From: Selenomonadaceae bacterium
GTDB lineage: Bacteria; Bacillota; Negativicutes; Selenomonadales; Selenomonadaceae
NCBI GenBank assembly: GCA_017635875.1
Contig: JAGBKP010000073.1
Coordinates: 1 to 41,970, forward strand
Direction of reading: 5' to 3'
Length of the DNA stretch: 41,970 nucleotides
The position numbers and the translations under genes are program-made. The notes under the pieces are model-generated. The model was not told the DNA's origin and ran no database searches. It was given only the letters and a program-made list of their open reading frames with translations. Shown here piece after piece: positions 16,794 to 24,592 of the stretch (positions within the stretch are counted from its first letter, which is position 1; each line of letters starts with the position of its first letter).

Positions 16794-17871
16794 GAGTTGT
16801 AAAGAAATTGTATTATATGGTCAAGCTGATTATGTTATGCGTATAAAGAGTTATTTTGGAGAAATTTATCCGAATATACATCTTATTTTTATGGAATTTC
16901 CACCCGAGTTTTATAGATTTGATACTATGGTGGAGAATTTAGACCACTATGATAGCGATCTAAAATCATTATCTTATAAAAGTTGTATTTTCGTGTTGTT
17001 TACTGAACAATATAATGCAATGGCAGAAGGTCATTTGAGAAAATTAGGTTTTAAGAATCTAATATTATATGGATCGTTTATCGATAATGAATTAAAGTCT
17101 ATTTTCTTTCCTAGATATTTCGCTAAAAGGAAGCTAAAATTTCAAATGCTTTCCGATATGAAAAGTATACGGGAGAACAGAAAAATCTGTATAACGATTT
17201 ATCAAGCGAAATGTCTCTCTGATAAAAAGATTTCAAAGGAGGTAGCACGAACACCATATATGATTCCCATACAAGTTGGCGCGTCAATGACTCATGAAAA
17301 AATTGCGGACTTGACAGACGATACTGGAGACAACATATCATATCGCAATTTGAGATATTCGGAAATGACGGCATTTTATTGGATGTGGAAAAATGACATT
17401 ACATCGGATTATCTTGGCATTTGCCACTATAGGCGACTTTGGGCAGATTTAGACGGCATTATCAACAAATTGCAAACTGTGGATATTGATGCAGTTTTAC
17501 CTTTACCTACCCTTTGCGAACATTCTGTCTATGAGGACTATATGCTTAAATATATACCTACTGCTTGGCAACCGATGATGGAAGTTTTAAAACGACTCTC
17601 GCCCGAATATTATGAAGCATCAAAGAAGATTTTTGATGACAGAATATTTTACGCAAGCAATATGTGCATATTAAAAAGAAATGTTTTGAACGATTTATGT
17701 AATTGGATGTTTCCCATAGTGGCGGAAGTGGAAGAAATTGTAGGAGATATTGACGACTCATACTACAACAGATACGCAGGTTTTTGTACGGAACGATTGA
17801 TTACACTCTATTTTTTATATAATAAAAACAACTGGAAAATCGCGCATGCAGAAAAGGTTTTTATTGGATAG
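16771..17871 (+). CDS. DUF4422 capsular polysaccharide glycosyltransferase
   Basis: The C-terminal 240 residues belong to DUF4422, found in capsule and O-antigen glycosyltransferases. The domain opens with ICITIYQAKCLSDKK and has IPIQVGASM, then YRNLRYSEMTAFYWMWKN and LGICHYRRLW. The first 110 residues (EIVLYGQADYVMRI, CIFVLFTEQYN, LILYGSFID) look like another diverged copy of the shared N-terminal module. It starts inside the end of the preceding gene (23-base overlap) and ends 8 bases before the epimerase gene, so it is in the same operon. Confidence 0.8.
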   Translation: MEILKFFESCKEIVLYGQADYVMRIKSYFGEIYPNIHLIFMEFPPEFYRFDTMVENLDHYDSDLKSLSYKSCIFVLFTEQYNAMAEGHLRKLGFKNLILYGSFIDNELKSIFFPRYFAKRKLKFQMLSDMKSIRENRKICITIYQAKCLSDKKISKEVARTPYMIPIQVGASMTHEKIADLTDDTGDNISYRNLRYSEMTAFYWMWKNDITSDYLGICHYRRLWADLDGIINKLQTVDIDAVLPLPTLCEHSVYEDYMLKYIPTAWQPMMEVLKRLSPEYYEASKKIFDDRIFYASNMCILKRNVLNDLCNWMFPIVAEVEEIVGDIDDSYYNRYAGFCTERLITLYFLYNKNNWKIAHAEKVFIG

Positions 17872-17879
17872 GTGGGAAA

Positions 17880-18545
17880 ATGTACTTTCAACTTATGGCG
17901 TCAATGATGTGCGCCGATTACGGGAATTTGAAAAGAGAGGTGGAGTCTCTCGACAAAGGAGGCATCGACTCTTTTCATATAGACATAATGGACGGACGGT
18001 ATGTGCCAAATTACGCTATGTCGCTTAACGATATGCGTTATATCCGCTCCGCCACGTCAAAGCCTCTGGACGTGCATCTTATGGTGGAACACCCTAACAA
18101 TACCATTGAAATTTTTATAAACAATCTCAAAAAGGGCGATACTATCTATATACACCCCGAGGCGGAGTATCACCCTTCGACAACATTGCAAAAAATCATT
18201 AACGCGGGGCTTATTCCAGGCATAGCAATAAACCCGGGTACCAGCGTGGAAACTATCTACGAGATGCTTCGCATTGTGAAATCTGTTCTTGTAATGGCGG
18301 TAAATCCCGGCAACGCGGGGCAGATGTTTTTGCCTTATGTCGGAAGAAAATTGAAACATCTTTTGGAGATGCGCAAGGAAATGAAATTCGATGTATATTG
18401 GGACGGGGCTTGCAGCGCGGAAAAGATAAGAGATTATGCTCCGTTGGGAGTAAGAGGTTTTGTACTCGGCACTACCTTGCTTTTCGGGAAAGCAAGACCC
18501 TACGGCGATACATTGCAAGCGATACGGGAGATGAGATTCGATTGA
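17880..18545 (+). CDS. rpe: Ribulose-phosphate 3-epimerase family protein
   Basis: A TIM-barrel pentose-phosphate epimerase interconverting D-xylulose-5-P and D-ribulose-5-P. Conserved motifs are FHIDIMDGRYVPNY, LDVHLMVEHP and MAVNPGNAGQMF. The usual VDGGI near the C-terminus is here YWDGACS, keeping the acidic residue but diverged around it. It directly precedes the TarI-like gene (4-base TTGA overlap), so I infer that it supplies ribulose-5-P for CDP-ribitol. Its divergence suggests a cluster-dedicated paralogue rather than the housekeeping enzyme, or a related sugar-phosphate epimerase. Confidence 0.82.
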   Translation: MYFQLMASMMCADYGNLKREVESLDKGGIDSFHIDIMDGRYVPNYAMSLNDMRYIRSATSKPLDVHLMVEHPNNTIEIFINNLKKGDTIYIHPEAEYHPSTTLQKIINAGLIPGIAINPGTSVETIYEMLRIVKSVLVMAVNPGNAGQMFLPYVGRKLKHLLEMRKEMKFDVYWDGACSAEKIRDYAPLGVRGFVLGTTLLFGKARPYGDTLQAIREMRFD

Positions 18546-19246
18546 ACATAGCGCTCATTTTGGCAGGCGGCGCGGGGAGCCGTATGGGAGAAGATATTCC
18601 CAAACAGTTTATTGAAGTCGATGATCGTCCCGTGATTGTATATACGCTTTTAGCTATGCAAAATCATCTTGAAATTGATAAAATTCAAATTGTTTGCATT
18701 AAGGGTTGGGAAGAACAATTAAGAGAATACGCAAATAAATTTGATATAACCAAATTGAACAATATAGTAACAGGTGGAAAGACAAGGTTTGAGTCAACAA
18801 AAATCGGTATGGAGTCTTTAGGAAATGTTGCGGACGAAGACGTTATTATAGTTCACGATGCGGCGCGTCCTTTGGTGACGGTTGAGTCTTTGTCAGATAC
18901 GATAGCTGTATGCAAAAGATACGGCAACTCAATGACGGTTTTGGATTGCGTTGATACTATGTATGATAGGACAACCAATGAGTATACAAACAAAGAAGTA
19001 GCAAGGGGAAATTTGGCAAGAGGTCAAACGCCCGAAGCAGTTACTGGCAAGCGTATGAGAGAAATGTACAAAGCGGCGGAGGAAAAAAATATTAAATTAG
19101 ATTCGATTTCCGCGCTTCAAATAGCGTTGGGTTGGAGAGTGTACTTTGCAAAAGGTTCGGAGAGAAACATTAAGCTGACAAGGAAAGAGGATATTGAACT
19201 TTTTAAGGCGCTTTTGATAATGGAGAAGGATGAGTGGCTGAAATGA
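18542..19246 (+). CDS. tarI: Ribitol-5-phosphate cytidylyltransferase (IspD/TarI family)
   Basis: A CTP-dependent nucleotidyltransferase of 234 residues with the family start IALILAGGAGSRMGEDIPKQ, the motif VTGGKTRFES, IVHDAARPLV and ARGQTPEA. IspD and TarI share these motifs. Adjacency to a TarJ-like dehydrogenase, with ATGA overlap, and to a CDP-polyol transferase favours TarI, which makes CDP-ribitol. Initiation is at TTG 18542, overlapping the epimerase stop as TTGA; a longer frame back to 18398 would lie wholly inside rpe and is rejected. An IspD role in isoprenoid synthesis is the main alternative. Confidence 0.85.
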   Translation: MNIALILAGGAGSRMGEDIPKQFIEVDDRPVIVYTLLAMQNHLEIDKIQIVCIKGWEEQLREYANKFDITKLNNIVTGGKTRFESTKIGMESLGNVADEDVIIVHDAARPLVTVESLSDTIAVCKRYGNSMTVLDCVDTMYDRTTNEYTNKEVARGNLARGQTPEAVTGKRMREMYKAAEEKNIKLDSISALQIALGWRVYFAKGSERNIKLTRKEDIELFKALLIMEKDEWLK

Positions 19247-20271
19247 AGGCGTTGAATCTGCACGGAGTAGGAGATTTGCGCTATGAGGATGTGCCTATGC
19301 CCAAGCGGAGCAAAGACGAAGTTTTGATGAAAATCCGTGCGGTTGGTATCTGCGGTAGCGATATTCCACGCGTTTTTGAGAAGGGTACATATCATTTTCC
19401 GACGATTATTGGACATGAATTTGCCGGGGAAATTGTTGAGGCAGAGGATAAAACTCTCATTGGACGAGGAGCATCTGTGTTTCCGTTATTGCCGTGCGGC
19501 AAATGCGAAGCCTGTAGGACGGAGCATTACGCTCAATGCGTCGATTATGATTATTACGGCTCTCGGCGAGATGGAGCTATGGCGGAGTATTTGGCGGTGA
19601 AACGAGAAAATCTCTGCCTTATGCCGGAAGGAGTAAGTTACGAGGAAGCCGCTATGTGCGAGCCGACGGCGGTGGCTCTTCACGCTTTTCAAAAATGCGG
19701 CGATACGTTGCTTATCTACGGAATAGGAGCAATAGGCCTAATTTTGGCGCAATGGGCGAGAGCCGCAGAGGTGAAAAACATTATTTTGGCGGCACGCACC
19801 GATGACAAGGTGGAGTTTGCAAAAAAATTAGGTTTTCAGCTGGTTGTTAATGCGCAAAAAGATAGCATAGAAAAATTTGTGGCAGATTTGACGAATGGAC
19901 AAGGAGCGGATGCCTGCATTGAAGGAACGGGGAAATCTGACCCGTTGGAGGCGTGTATTTGTTGCGCGAAGAATTTCGGTACTGTGGTAAGTATGGGAAA
20001 TCCTGTAGGAGAGATGCGTCTTTCCCGTGACGGTTATTGGAAAATTTTGCGTAAGGAGTTACGCATTGCGGGCACATGGAACAGTAGTTTTGGGGAGCGT
20101 CACAACGATTGGAAAGAAGCTCTACGTGGAATGCGCGAAAAAAAGCTTGATCTCCTGCCGCTTATTACGCATCGTTTTTCTTTGGAAGAGTATCAGGAGG
20201 CATTTCGGCTTATGCGGGAGCGAAATGAAATGTACTGCAAGGTAATGTTTGTCAACGAAAATATACGTTAG
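19243..20271 (+). CDS. tarJ: Zinc-dependent ribulose-5-phosphate reductase (TarJ-like MDR)
   Basis: A medium-chain zinc dehydrogenase. CGSDIPRVF gives the first catalytic zinc ligand, IGHEFAGEIV the second, and the structural-zinc cysteines lie in CGKCEACRTEHYAQC. The NAD(P)-binding turn is LLIYGIGAIGLI. In this context it should reduce D-ribulose-5-P to D-ribitol-5-P, the substrate of the upstream cytidylyltransferase. The start is ATG 19243, overlapping the previous stop as ATGA. This is the last clear gene of the polysaccharide operon. An unspecified polyol dehydrogenase is possible, but the rpe-tarI-tarJ order is persuasive. Confidence 0.85.
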   Translation: MKALNLHGVGDLRYEDVPMPKRSKDEVLMKIRAVGICGSDIPRVFEKGTYHFPTIIGHEFAGEIVEAEDKTLIGRGASVFPLLPCGKCEACRTEHYAQCVDYDYYGSRRDGAMAEYLAVKRENLCLMPEGVSYEEAAMCEPTAVALHAFQKCGDTLLIYGIGAIGLILAQWARAAEVKNIILAARTDDKVEFAKKLGFQLVVNAQKDSIEKFVADLTNGQGADACIEGTGKSDPLEACICCAKNFGTVVSMGNPVGEMRLSRDGYWKILRKELRIAGTWNSSFGERHNDWKEALRGMREKKLDLLPLITHRFSLEEYQEAFRLMRERNEMYCKVMFVNENIR

Positions 20272-20412
20272 CGAAGCACTTATGTTCGTAACCCTCTGGA
20301 CAGCGTTTTATGGTACGCCCTAGAGCATAAGATGAGCGTGGTTGACACGAATATTATGCTTGAACAAATGTCGGAACTTTCGCTTATAGGTAAAGAAGAA
20401 AAATCTTCATAA
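20272..20412 (+). other. Short open stretch of unknown origin after tarJ, possible gene remnant
   Basis: Immediately after the tarJ stop, in the same frame, 46 codons remain open to a TAA at 20410-20412. The peptide (including NPLDSVLWYALEHKMSVVD and IMLEQMSELSLI) has protein-like composition, but I do not recognise it. No ribosome site or convincing start is seen. It could be the 3' end of a lost gene. Confidence 0.25.
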
Positions 20413-20435
20413 AAAGCGTTCGATTTTCAAAAAAC

Positions 20436-20464
20436 TTGTTTTTTACTTTAAATACTGTTAAAAT
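20436..20464 (+). promoter_or_regulatory. Candidate sigma-A promoter for valS-folC
   Basis: TTGTTT at 20436-20441, 17 bases, then TAAAAT at 20459-20464, with AT-rich surroundings. It would give a leader of about 155 bases before valS. Confidence 0.5.
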
Positions 20465-20473
20465 ACACAGGCG

Positions 20474-20573
20474 GCAAGGTTTTTCTTTTTCTCGCTGAAA
20501 TTATAAAGCGTTTTAAAATTTGGTAAAATCGCTTACCGACTTTTCAAAAGAAAGCGGGCAAAGAAAAAACTTT
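20474..20573 (+). promoter_or_regulatory. Structured valS leader with nested stems
   Basis: An outer imperfect stem pairs about 20474-20496 with 20553-20573. An inner stem pairs AAGCGTTTTA (20506-20515) with TAAAATCGCTT (20524-20534). No T-box consensus TGGnACCGCG is present, so this is not a recognisable T-box. The remainder of the gap up to the valS ribosome site (GGGAGG near 20615) holds nothing else that I can see. Confidence 0.3.
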
Positions 20574-20627
20574 ACCGGGATTAAACTATAAATTTAAACA
20601 TTACATCGATAATATGGGAGGATAAAT

Positions 20628-23270
20628 ATGAGCGAAGAAACGATGGGGAAGGTTTACGATCCGAAAACTTTTGAAAAAAAATGGTACGAATATTGGGAGA
20701 GCAACAATTTTTTTCACGCGGACGAAAACGGCGAAGGCGACGCGTACAGCATAGTTATACCGCCGCCGAACGTGACGGGGCAGCTCCACATGGGTCACGC
20801 TCTCGACAACACTTTGCAGGATATTTTGATTCGCTTTAGAAGAATGCAGGGATATAATACCCTTTGGATGCCGGGTTGCGACCATGCGGGAATAGCTACG
20901 CAAGCAAAAGTGGAAGAGTCGCTCCGTAAAGAGGGAACAAACCGCTACGAACTCGGACGCGAAAAATTCTTGGAGCGCGTGTGGAAGTGGAAAGAGGAAT
21001 ACGGAAACCGCATTATGTTCCAGCTTCGAACGCTTGGCTCTTCCTGCGACTGGGCAAGAGAACGCTTCACTATGGACGAAGGTTGTTCAAAGGCTGTGCG
21101 GGAAGTTTTCGCGACGCTCTACGAAGAAGGGCTTATCTATCAGGGCAGGCGCATAACGAATTGGTGTCCGAATTGTAATACGGCAATTTCTGATATAGAA
21201 GTGGAGCATAAAACGGAAAAGGGTCATCTATGGCATCTTCGCTATAAGGTGGACGGCGAGGATAGATATGTTGAAATAGCAACGACGCGACCGGAAACGA
21301 TGTTCGGCGATACGGGCGTCGCGGTACACCCCGACGACGCGCGATATAAGGATTTAGTCGGAAAAACTTTGATACTTCCGATTGTGGAGAGAAAAATTCC
21401 GCTCTTTGCGGACGAATACGTAGACCCCGCTTTCGGTACGGGCGCGGTAAAGGTTACGCCCGCCCACGACCCCAACGACTTTGAAATGGGACTTCGCCAT
21501 AATCTCGAAGAAGTCGTGGTTATCGAAAACGACGGCAAAATGGGCGAAGGCGCGGGAAAATACGCAGGGCTTGACCGTTACGAGTGCCGCAAAAAACTGG
21601 TGAAAGAGCTTGAAGAAATCGGCGTACTCGTAAGCACGGAAGAACACGAACACGCGGTCGGTCACTGCTCGCGTTGCAATACCACAATAGAGCCGCTTGT
21701 GTCCAAACAGTGGTTCGTAAATATGGAATCTTTAGCAAAACCCGCTATGGAGGCGGTGAAGGACGGCAGAATTAAATTTGTGCCGGATAGATTTACTAAA
21801 ATTTATTTGAATTGGCTTGAAAACATTCGCGATTGGTGCATTTCGCGTCAGCTTTGGTGGGGTCACAGAATCCCCGCTTGGTACTGCGCGGACTGCGGCG
21901 AAACTTCCGTTTCGAGGGTGGATATAGACAAATGCCCAAAATGCGGAAGCAAAAACATTACGCAGGACGAGGACGTGCTTGACACTTGGTTCAGCTCCGG
22001 GCTTTGGCCGTTTTCCACTATGGGCTGGCCAAACGAAACGAAAGAGCTTGAAAAATTTTATCCCACCAGCGTGCTTGTCACGGGCTACGATATTATTTTC
22101 TTCTGGGTTGCGCGAATGGTGATGATGGGGTTAAAATTCGGAAAAGACGTTCCCTTCCGTCACGTCTTTATTCACGGCTTGGTGCGGGATGCGGAAGGCA
22201 GAAAGATGAGCAAGTCGCTCGGAAACGGCATAGACCCCGTTGAAGTCGTGGACAAATACGGCGCAGACACTTTGCGCTTTATGCTTATTACGGGCAACAC
22301 TCCCGGAAACGATATGCGTTTCTATTGGGAAAGGGTGGAGTCCGCGAGAAACTTTGCCAATAAGATATGGAACGCGTCACGCTATCTTTTGATGAATTTA
22401 GCGGAAAAGGAAAGCGATTTTAAACCCGAAGAAAGCGATTATACACTTGCGGATAGGTGGATACTCTCCCGCTTTAGCGTCGTGACGAAAGAAGTTACCG
22501 AAAATCTTGAAAAGTTTGAACTTGGCGAGGCGGCGCGGCAGATTTACGAATTTTTGTGGAGCGAATTTTGCGATTGGTACATTGAGCTTACAAAGGCGAG
22601 ATTATACGACAAAGAGCATAACCGCCCGCGTCAAACCGCGCTCTATGTGTTGGGATATGTTTTGGAAGGCACTTTAAGACTACTTCACCCTTTTATGCCG
22701 TTTATTACCGAAGAAATATGGCAGAAATTACCTCACGAAGGAAATACCATTATGCTTTCACCGTGGCCAAAGAAGGGCGAAGTCGATGAAACGGCGATAG
22801 AAGAAATGTCCGTCATTATGGACGCGATTAAGACCGTCAGAAATTTAAGAGCCGAAGTAGGCGCGACGCCCGGCAAAAAGAGCGAGGTTATACTTTCTTT
22901 CAGCGACGAAAAATTAAAAAATCTTTTCAGCGCGCACAAGGATTATTTGACGCAATTAGCTTCGGCTGAACCCGTAACGTTTGCGGAAAACGCGCCTGAA
23001 AACGCGCTCACCGCGGCTCTTGCGGGCGTTACCGTCTATTTGCCGCTTTCGGGGCTTATCGACATTGAAAAGGAAAAGGCTCGTCTGTCGAAGGAACTTG
23101 ACGGCATAAAATCCGATATTAAACGCGCAGAGGGCAAGTTAAACAATAAAAACTTCACCGAAAAAGCTCCCGCGAGCGTGGTTGAAAACGAAAGAACTAA
23201 ACTTGCCGAATTAAAGGAAAAGGAAACGGCGACGGCAGAACGGCTTGCGGCGTTGGAGAAGATGAAATGA
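20628..23270 (+). CDS. valS: Valyl-tRNA synthetase
   Basis: A class I aminoacyl-tRNA synthetase of 880 residues that charges tRNA-Val in the cytoplasm. [15 protein letters not shown] holds the HIGH-type motif near residue 50, and [11 protein letters not shown] the KMSKS loop near residue 525. Zinc-type cysteine pairs occur in WCPNCNT/CSRCNT and CADCGE/CPKCGS. The editing domain lies between, with [11 protein letters not shown]. The last 70 residues are a charged coiled coil ([19 protein letters not shown]), typical of ValS. The ATG follows GGGAGG. The last four bases overlap folC (ATGA), so the pair is co-transcribed. Confidence 0.97.
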   Translation: MSEETMGKVYDPKTFEKKWYEYWESNNFFHADENGEGDAYSIVIPPPNVTGQLHMGHALDNTLQDILIRFRRMQGYNTLWMPGCDHAGIATQAKVEESLRKEGTNRYELGREKFLERVWKWKEEYGNRIMFQLRTLGSSCDWARERFTMDEGCSKAVREVFATLYEEGLIYQGRRITNWCPNCNTAISDIEVEHKTEKGHLWHLRYKVDGEDRYVEIATTRPETMFGDTGVAVHPDDARYKDLVGKTLILPIVERKIPLFADEYVDPAFGTGAVKVTPAHDPNDFEMGLRHNLEEVVVIENDGKMGEGAGKYAGLDRYECRKKLVKELEEIGVLVSTEEHEHAVGHCSRCNTTIEPLVSKQWFVNMESLAKPAMEAVKDGRIKFVPDRFTKIYLNWLENIRDWCISRQLWWGHRIPAWYCADCGETSVSRVDIDKCPKCGSKNITQDEDVLDTWFSSGLWPFSTMGWPNETKELEKFYPTSVLVTGYDIIFFWVARMVMMGLKFGKDVPFRHVFIHGLVRDAEGRKMSKSLGNGIDPVEVVDKYGADTLRFMLITGNTPGNDMRFYWERVESARNFANKIWNASRYLLMNLAEKESDFKPEESDYTLADRWILSRFSVVTKEVTENLEKFELGEAARQIYEFLWSEFCDWYIELTKARLYDKEHNRPRQTALYVLGYVLEGTLRLLHPFMPFITEEIWQKLPHEGNTIMLSPWPKKGEVDETAIEEMSVIMDAIKTVRNLRAEVGATPGKKSEVILSFSDEKLKNLFSAHKDYLTQLASAEPVTFAENAPENALTAALAGVTVYLPLSGLIDIEKEKARLSKELDGIKSDIKRAEGKLNNKNFTEKAPASVVENERTKLAELKEKETATAERLAALEKMK

Positions 23271-24535
23271 ACTACGACGAAGCGTTAAAATATCTTCAAA
23301 GTCTTGAAGTTTTCGGCGTGCGTTTGGGGCTTCAAAGAATTGAGGAACTTTTAAGGCGGCTTGATAATCCCGAAAAAAAATATAAAACAATTCACATCAC
23401 GGGCACAAACGGCAAAGGCTCCGCGGCGCATTTTGTCGCAAACGCCCTTACCGCTTGCGGAATAAAGACCGCGCTCTATACTTCGCCGCATCTTTCCCGT
23501 TACGAAGAACGCATAACCATAGACGGCAAACTCATTTCAAAGGAAGAATTTGCGGAAACTATCTCAAAAGTAAAATCCGTTATTGAAGAAATGCTAAAGA
23601 GTGGGACTGAATGTCCCACTCAATTTGAAGTTTTGACGGCGGTCGCGTTTTTGTATTTCGCGGAGCAAAAGGTTGAATACGCCGTTATAGAAGTGGGGCT
23701 TGGCGGTCTGCTTGATTCAACGAATGTGATAATCCCCGAGATTTCCGTCATAACGAACGTAACTTTAGAACACGCGGATAAATGCGGCGGCACGCTGCAA
23801 GGAGTCGCGGAGCATAAGGCGGGGATTATCAAGGAAAATATCCCCGTCGTAACGGGGGCAAAAGGCGAGCCGCTTAACATCATAAAAAGAGTCGCGAAGG
23901 AAAAAAATTCGGATATTTTCGTTTTGGACGAGGATTTTTTCGTAAAAAGAAAGGGCGAAAGTCTGAACTTTAAAAACGCGGACGAAGAAATAGATTATAC
24001 CCTCGCGATGAAAGCGTTGTATCAAGCGGAAAACAGCGCGGTGGCTTGGGAGGCTCTTTTTGTTTTGGCGAAGAAAGATTATCGCATCAAAAAAGATGTT
24101 GCGGTAAAAGCCATAGAAAATACAGTACACGCGGGAAGATTTGAGCAAATAGGAAATATAATCCTAGACGGAGCGCATAATCCCGCGGGAATAGCGGCGT
24201 TACGTGAAACTTTGGACGCTTTATATAGCGCAGAAAAGAGAATATTTTTGCTCGGTATGCTGAAGGATAAAGCGGTAGAAGAAATGCTCTCTATTCTTAT
24301 AAGAGAAGACGATGAAGTTATAGTGACAAAGCCAGTTTCCAATCGCGCTATGAGTGAAGACGAATTATTCGCCCTTGCGAAAAAGTATACGGATAACGTC
24401 GTTATAGCAAAAAGTATTGAGGACGGTATAAATATTTTGCGTAAAAGCGACGGAATAAGGATTATAGCAGGCTCGCTCTATTTAATAGGCGCGGCGCGGG
24501 AAAGACTGATTGATAACGAAAATATGAAAAGATAA
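23267..24535 (+). CDS. folC: Bifunctional folylpolyglutamate/dihydrofolate synthase
   Basis: An ATP-dependent Mur-ligase-like enzyme adding glutamate to folates, 422 residues. [15 protein letters not shown] is the P-loop near residue 42; [26 protein letters not shown] and [11 protein letters not shown] are further FolC motifs. It overlaps valS by four bases, an arrangement common in Bacillota. It ends 13 bases before a strong bidirectional hairpin terminator. Confidence 0.95.
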   Translation: MNYDEALKYLQSLEVFGVRLGLQRIEELLRRLDNPEKKYKTIHITGTNGKGSAAHFVANALTACGIKTALYTSPHLSRYEERITIDGKLISKEEFAETISKVKSVIEEMLKSGTECPTQFEVLTAVAFLYFAEQKVEYAVIEVGLGGLLDSTNVIIPEISVITNVTLEHADKCGGTLQGVAEHKAGIIKENIPVVTGAKGEPLNIIKRVAKEKNSDIFVLDEDFFVKRKGESLNFKNADEEIDYTLAMKALYQAENSAVAWEALFVLAKKDYRIKKDVAVKAIENTVHAGRFEQIGNIILDGAHNPAGIAALRETLDALYSAEKRIFLLGMLKDKAVEEMLSILIREDDEVIVTKPVSNRAMSEDELFALAKKYTDNVVIAKSIEDGINILRKSDGIRIIAGSLYLIGAARERLIDNENMKR

Positions 24536-24548
24536 ATAAGCAATAAAA

Positions 24549-24592
24549 AAGGATTATGAAAACCAAAATCAGTTTTCATAATCCTTATTTTT
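24549..24592. terminator. Bidirectional intrinsic terminator between folC and the convergent ILEI gene
   Basis: A perfect 15-bp stem (24549-24563 with 24572-24586) has an 8-base loop and is followed by a T-rich tail on the + strand and T-rich sequence on the minus strand. It separates two convergent genes. Confidence 0.9.

Noticed and set aside
18398-18541. N-terminal extension of the cytidylyltransferase
   Set aside because: It would lie wholly inside rpe in another frame and is not part of the IspD/TarI family.
20413-20627. T-box riboswitch upstream of valS
   Set aside because: No TGGnACCGCG-type antiterminator sequence or typical specifier stem can be found.
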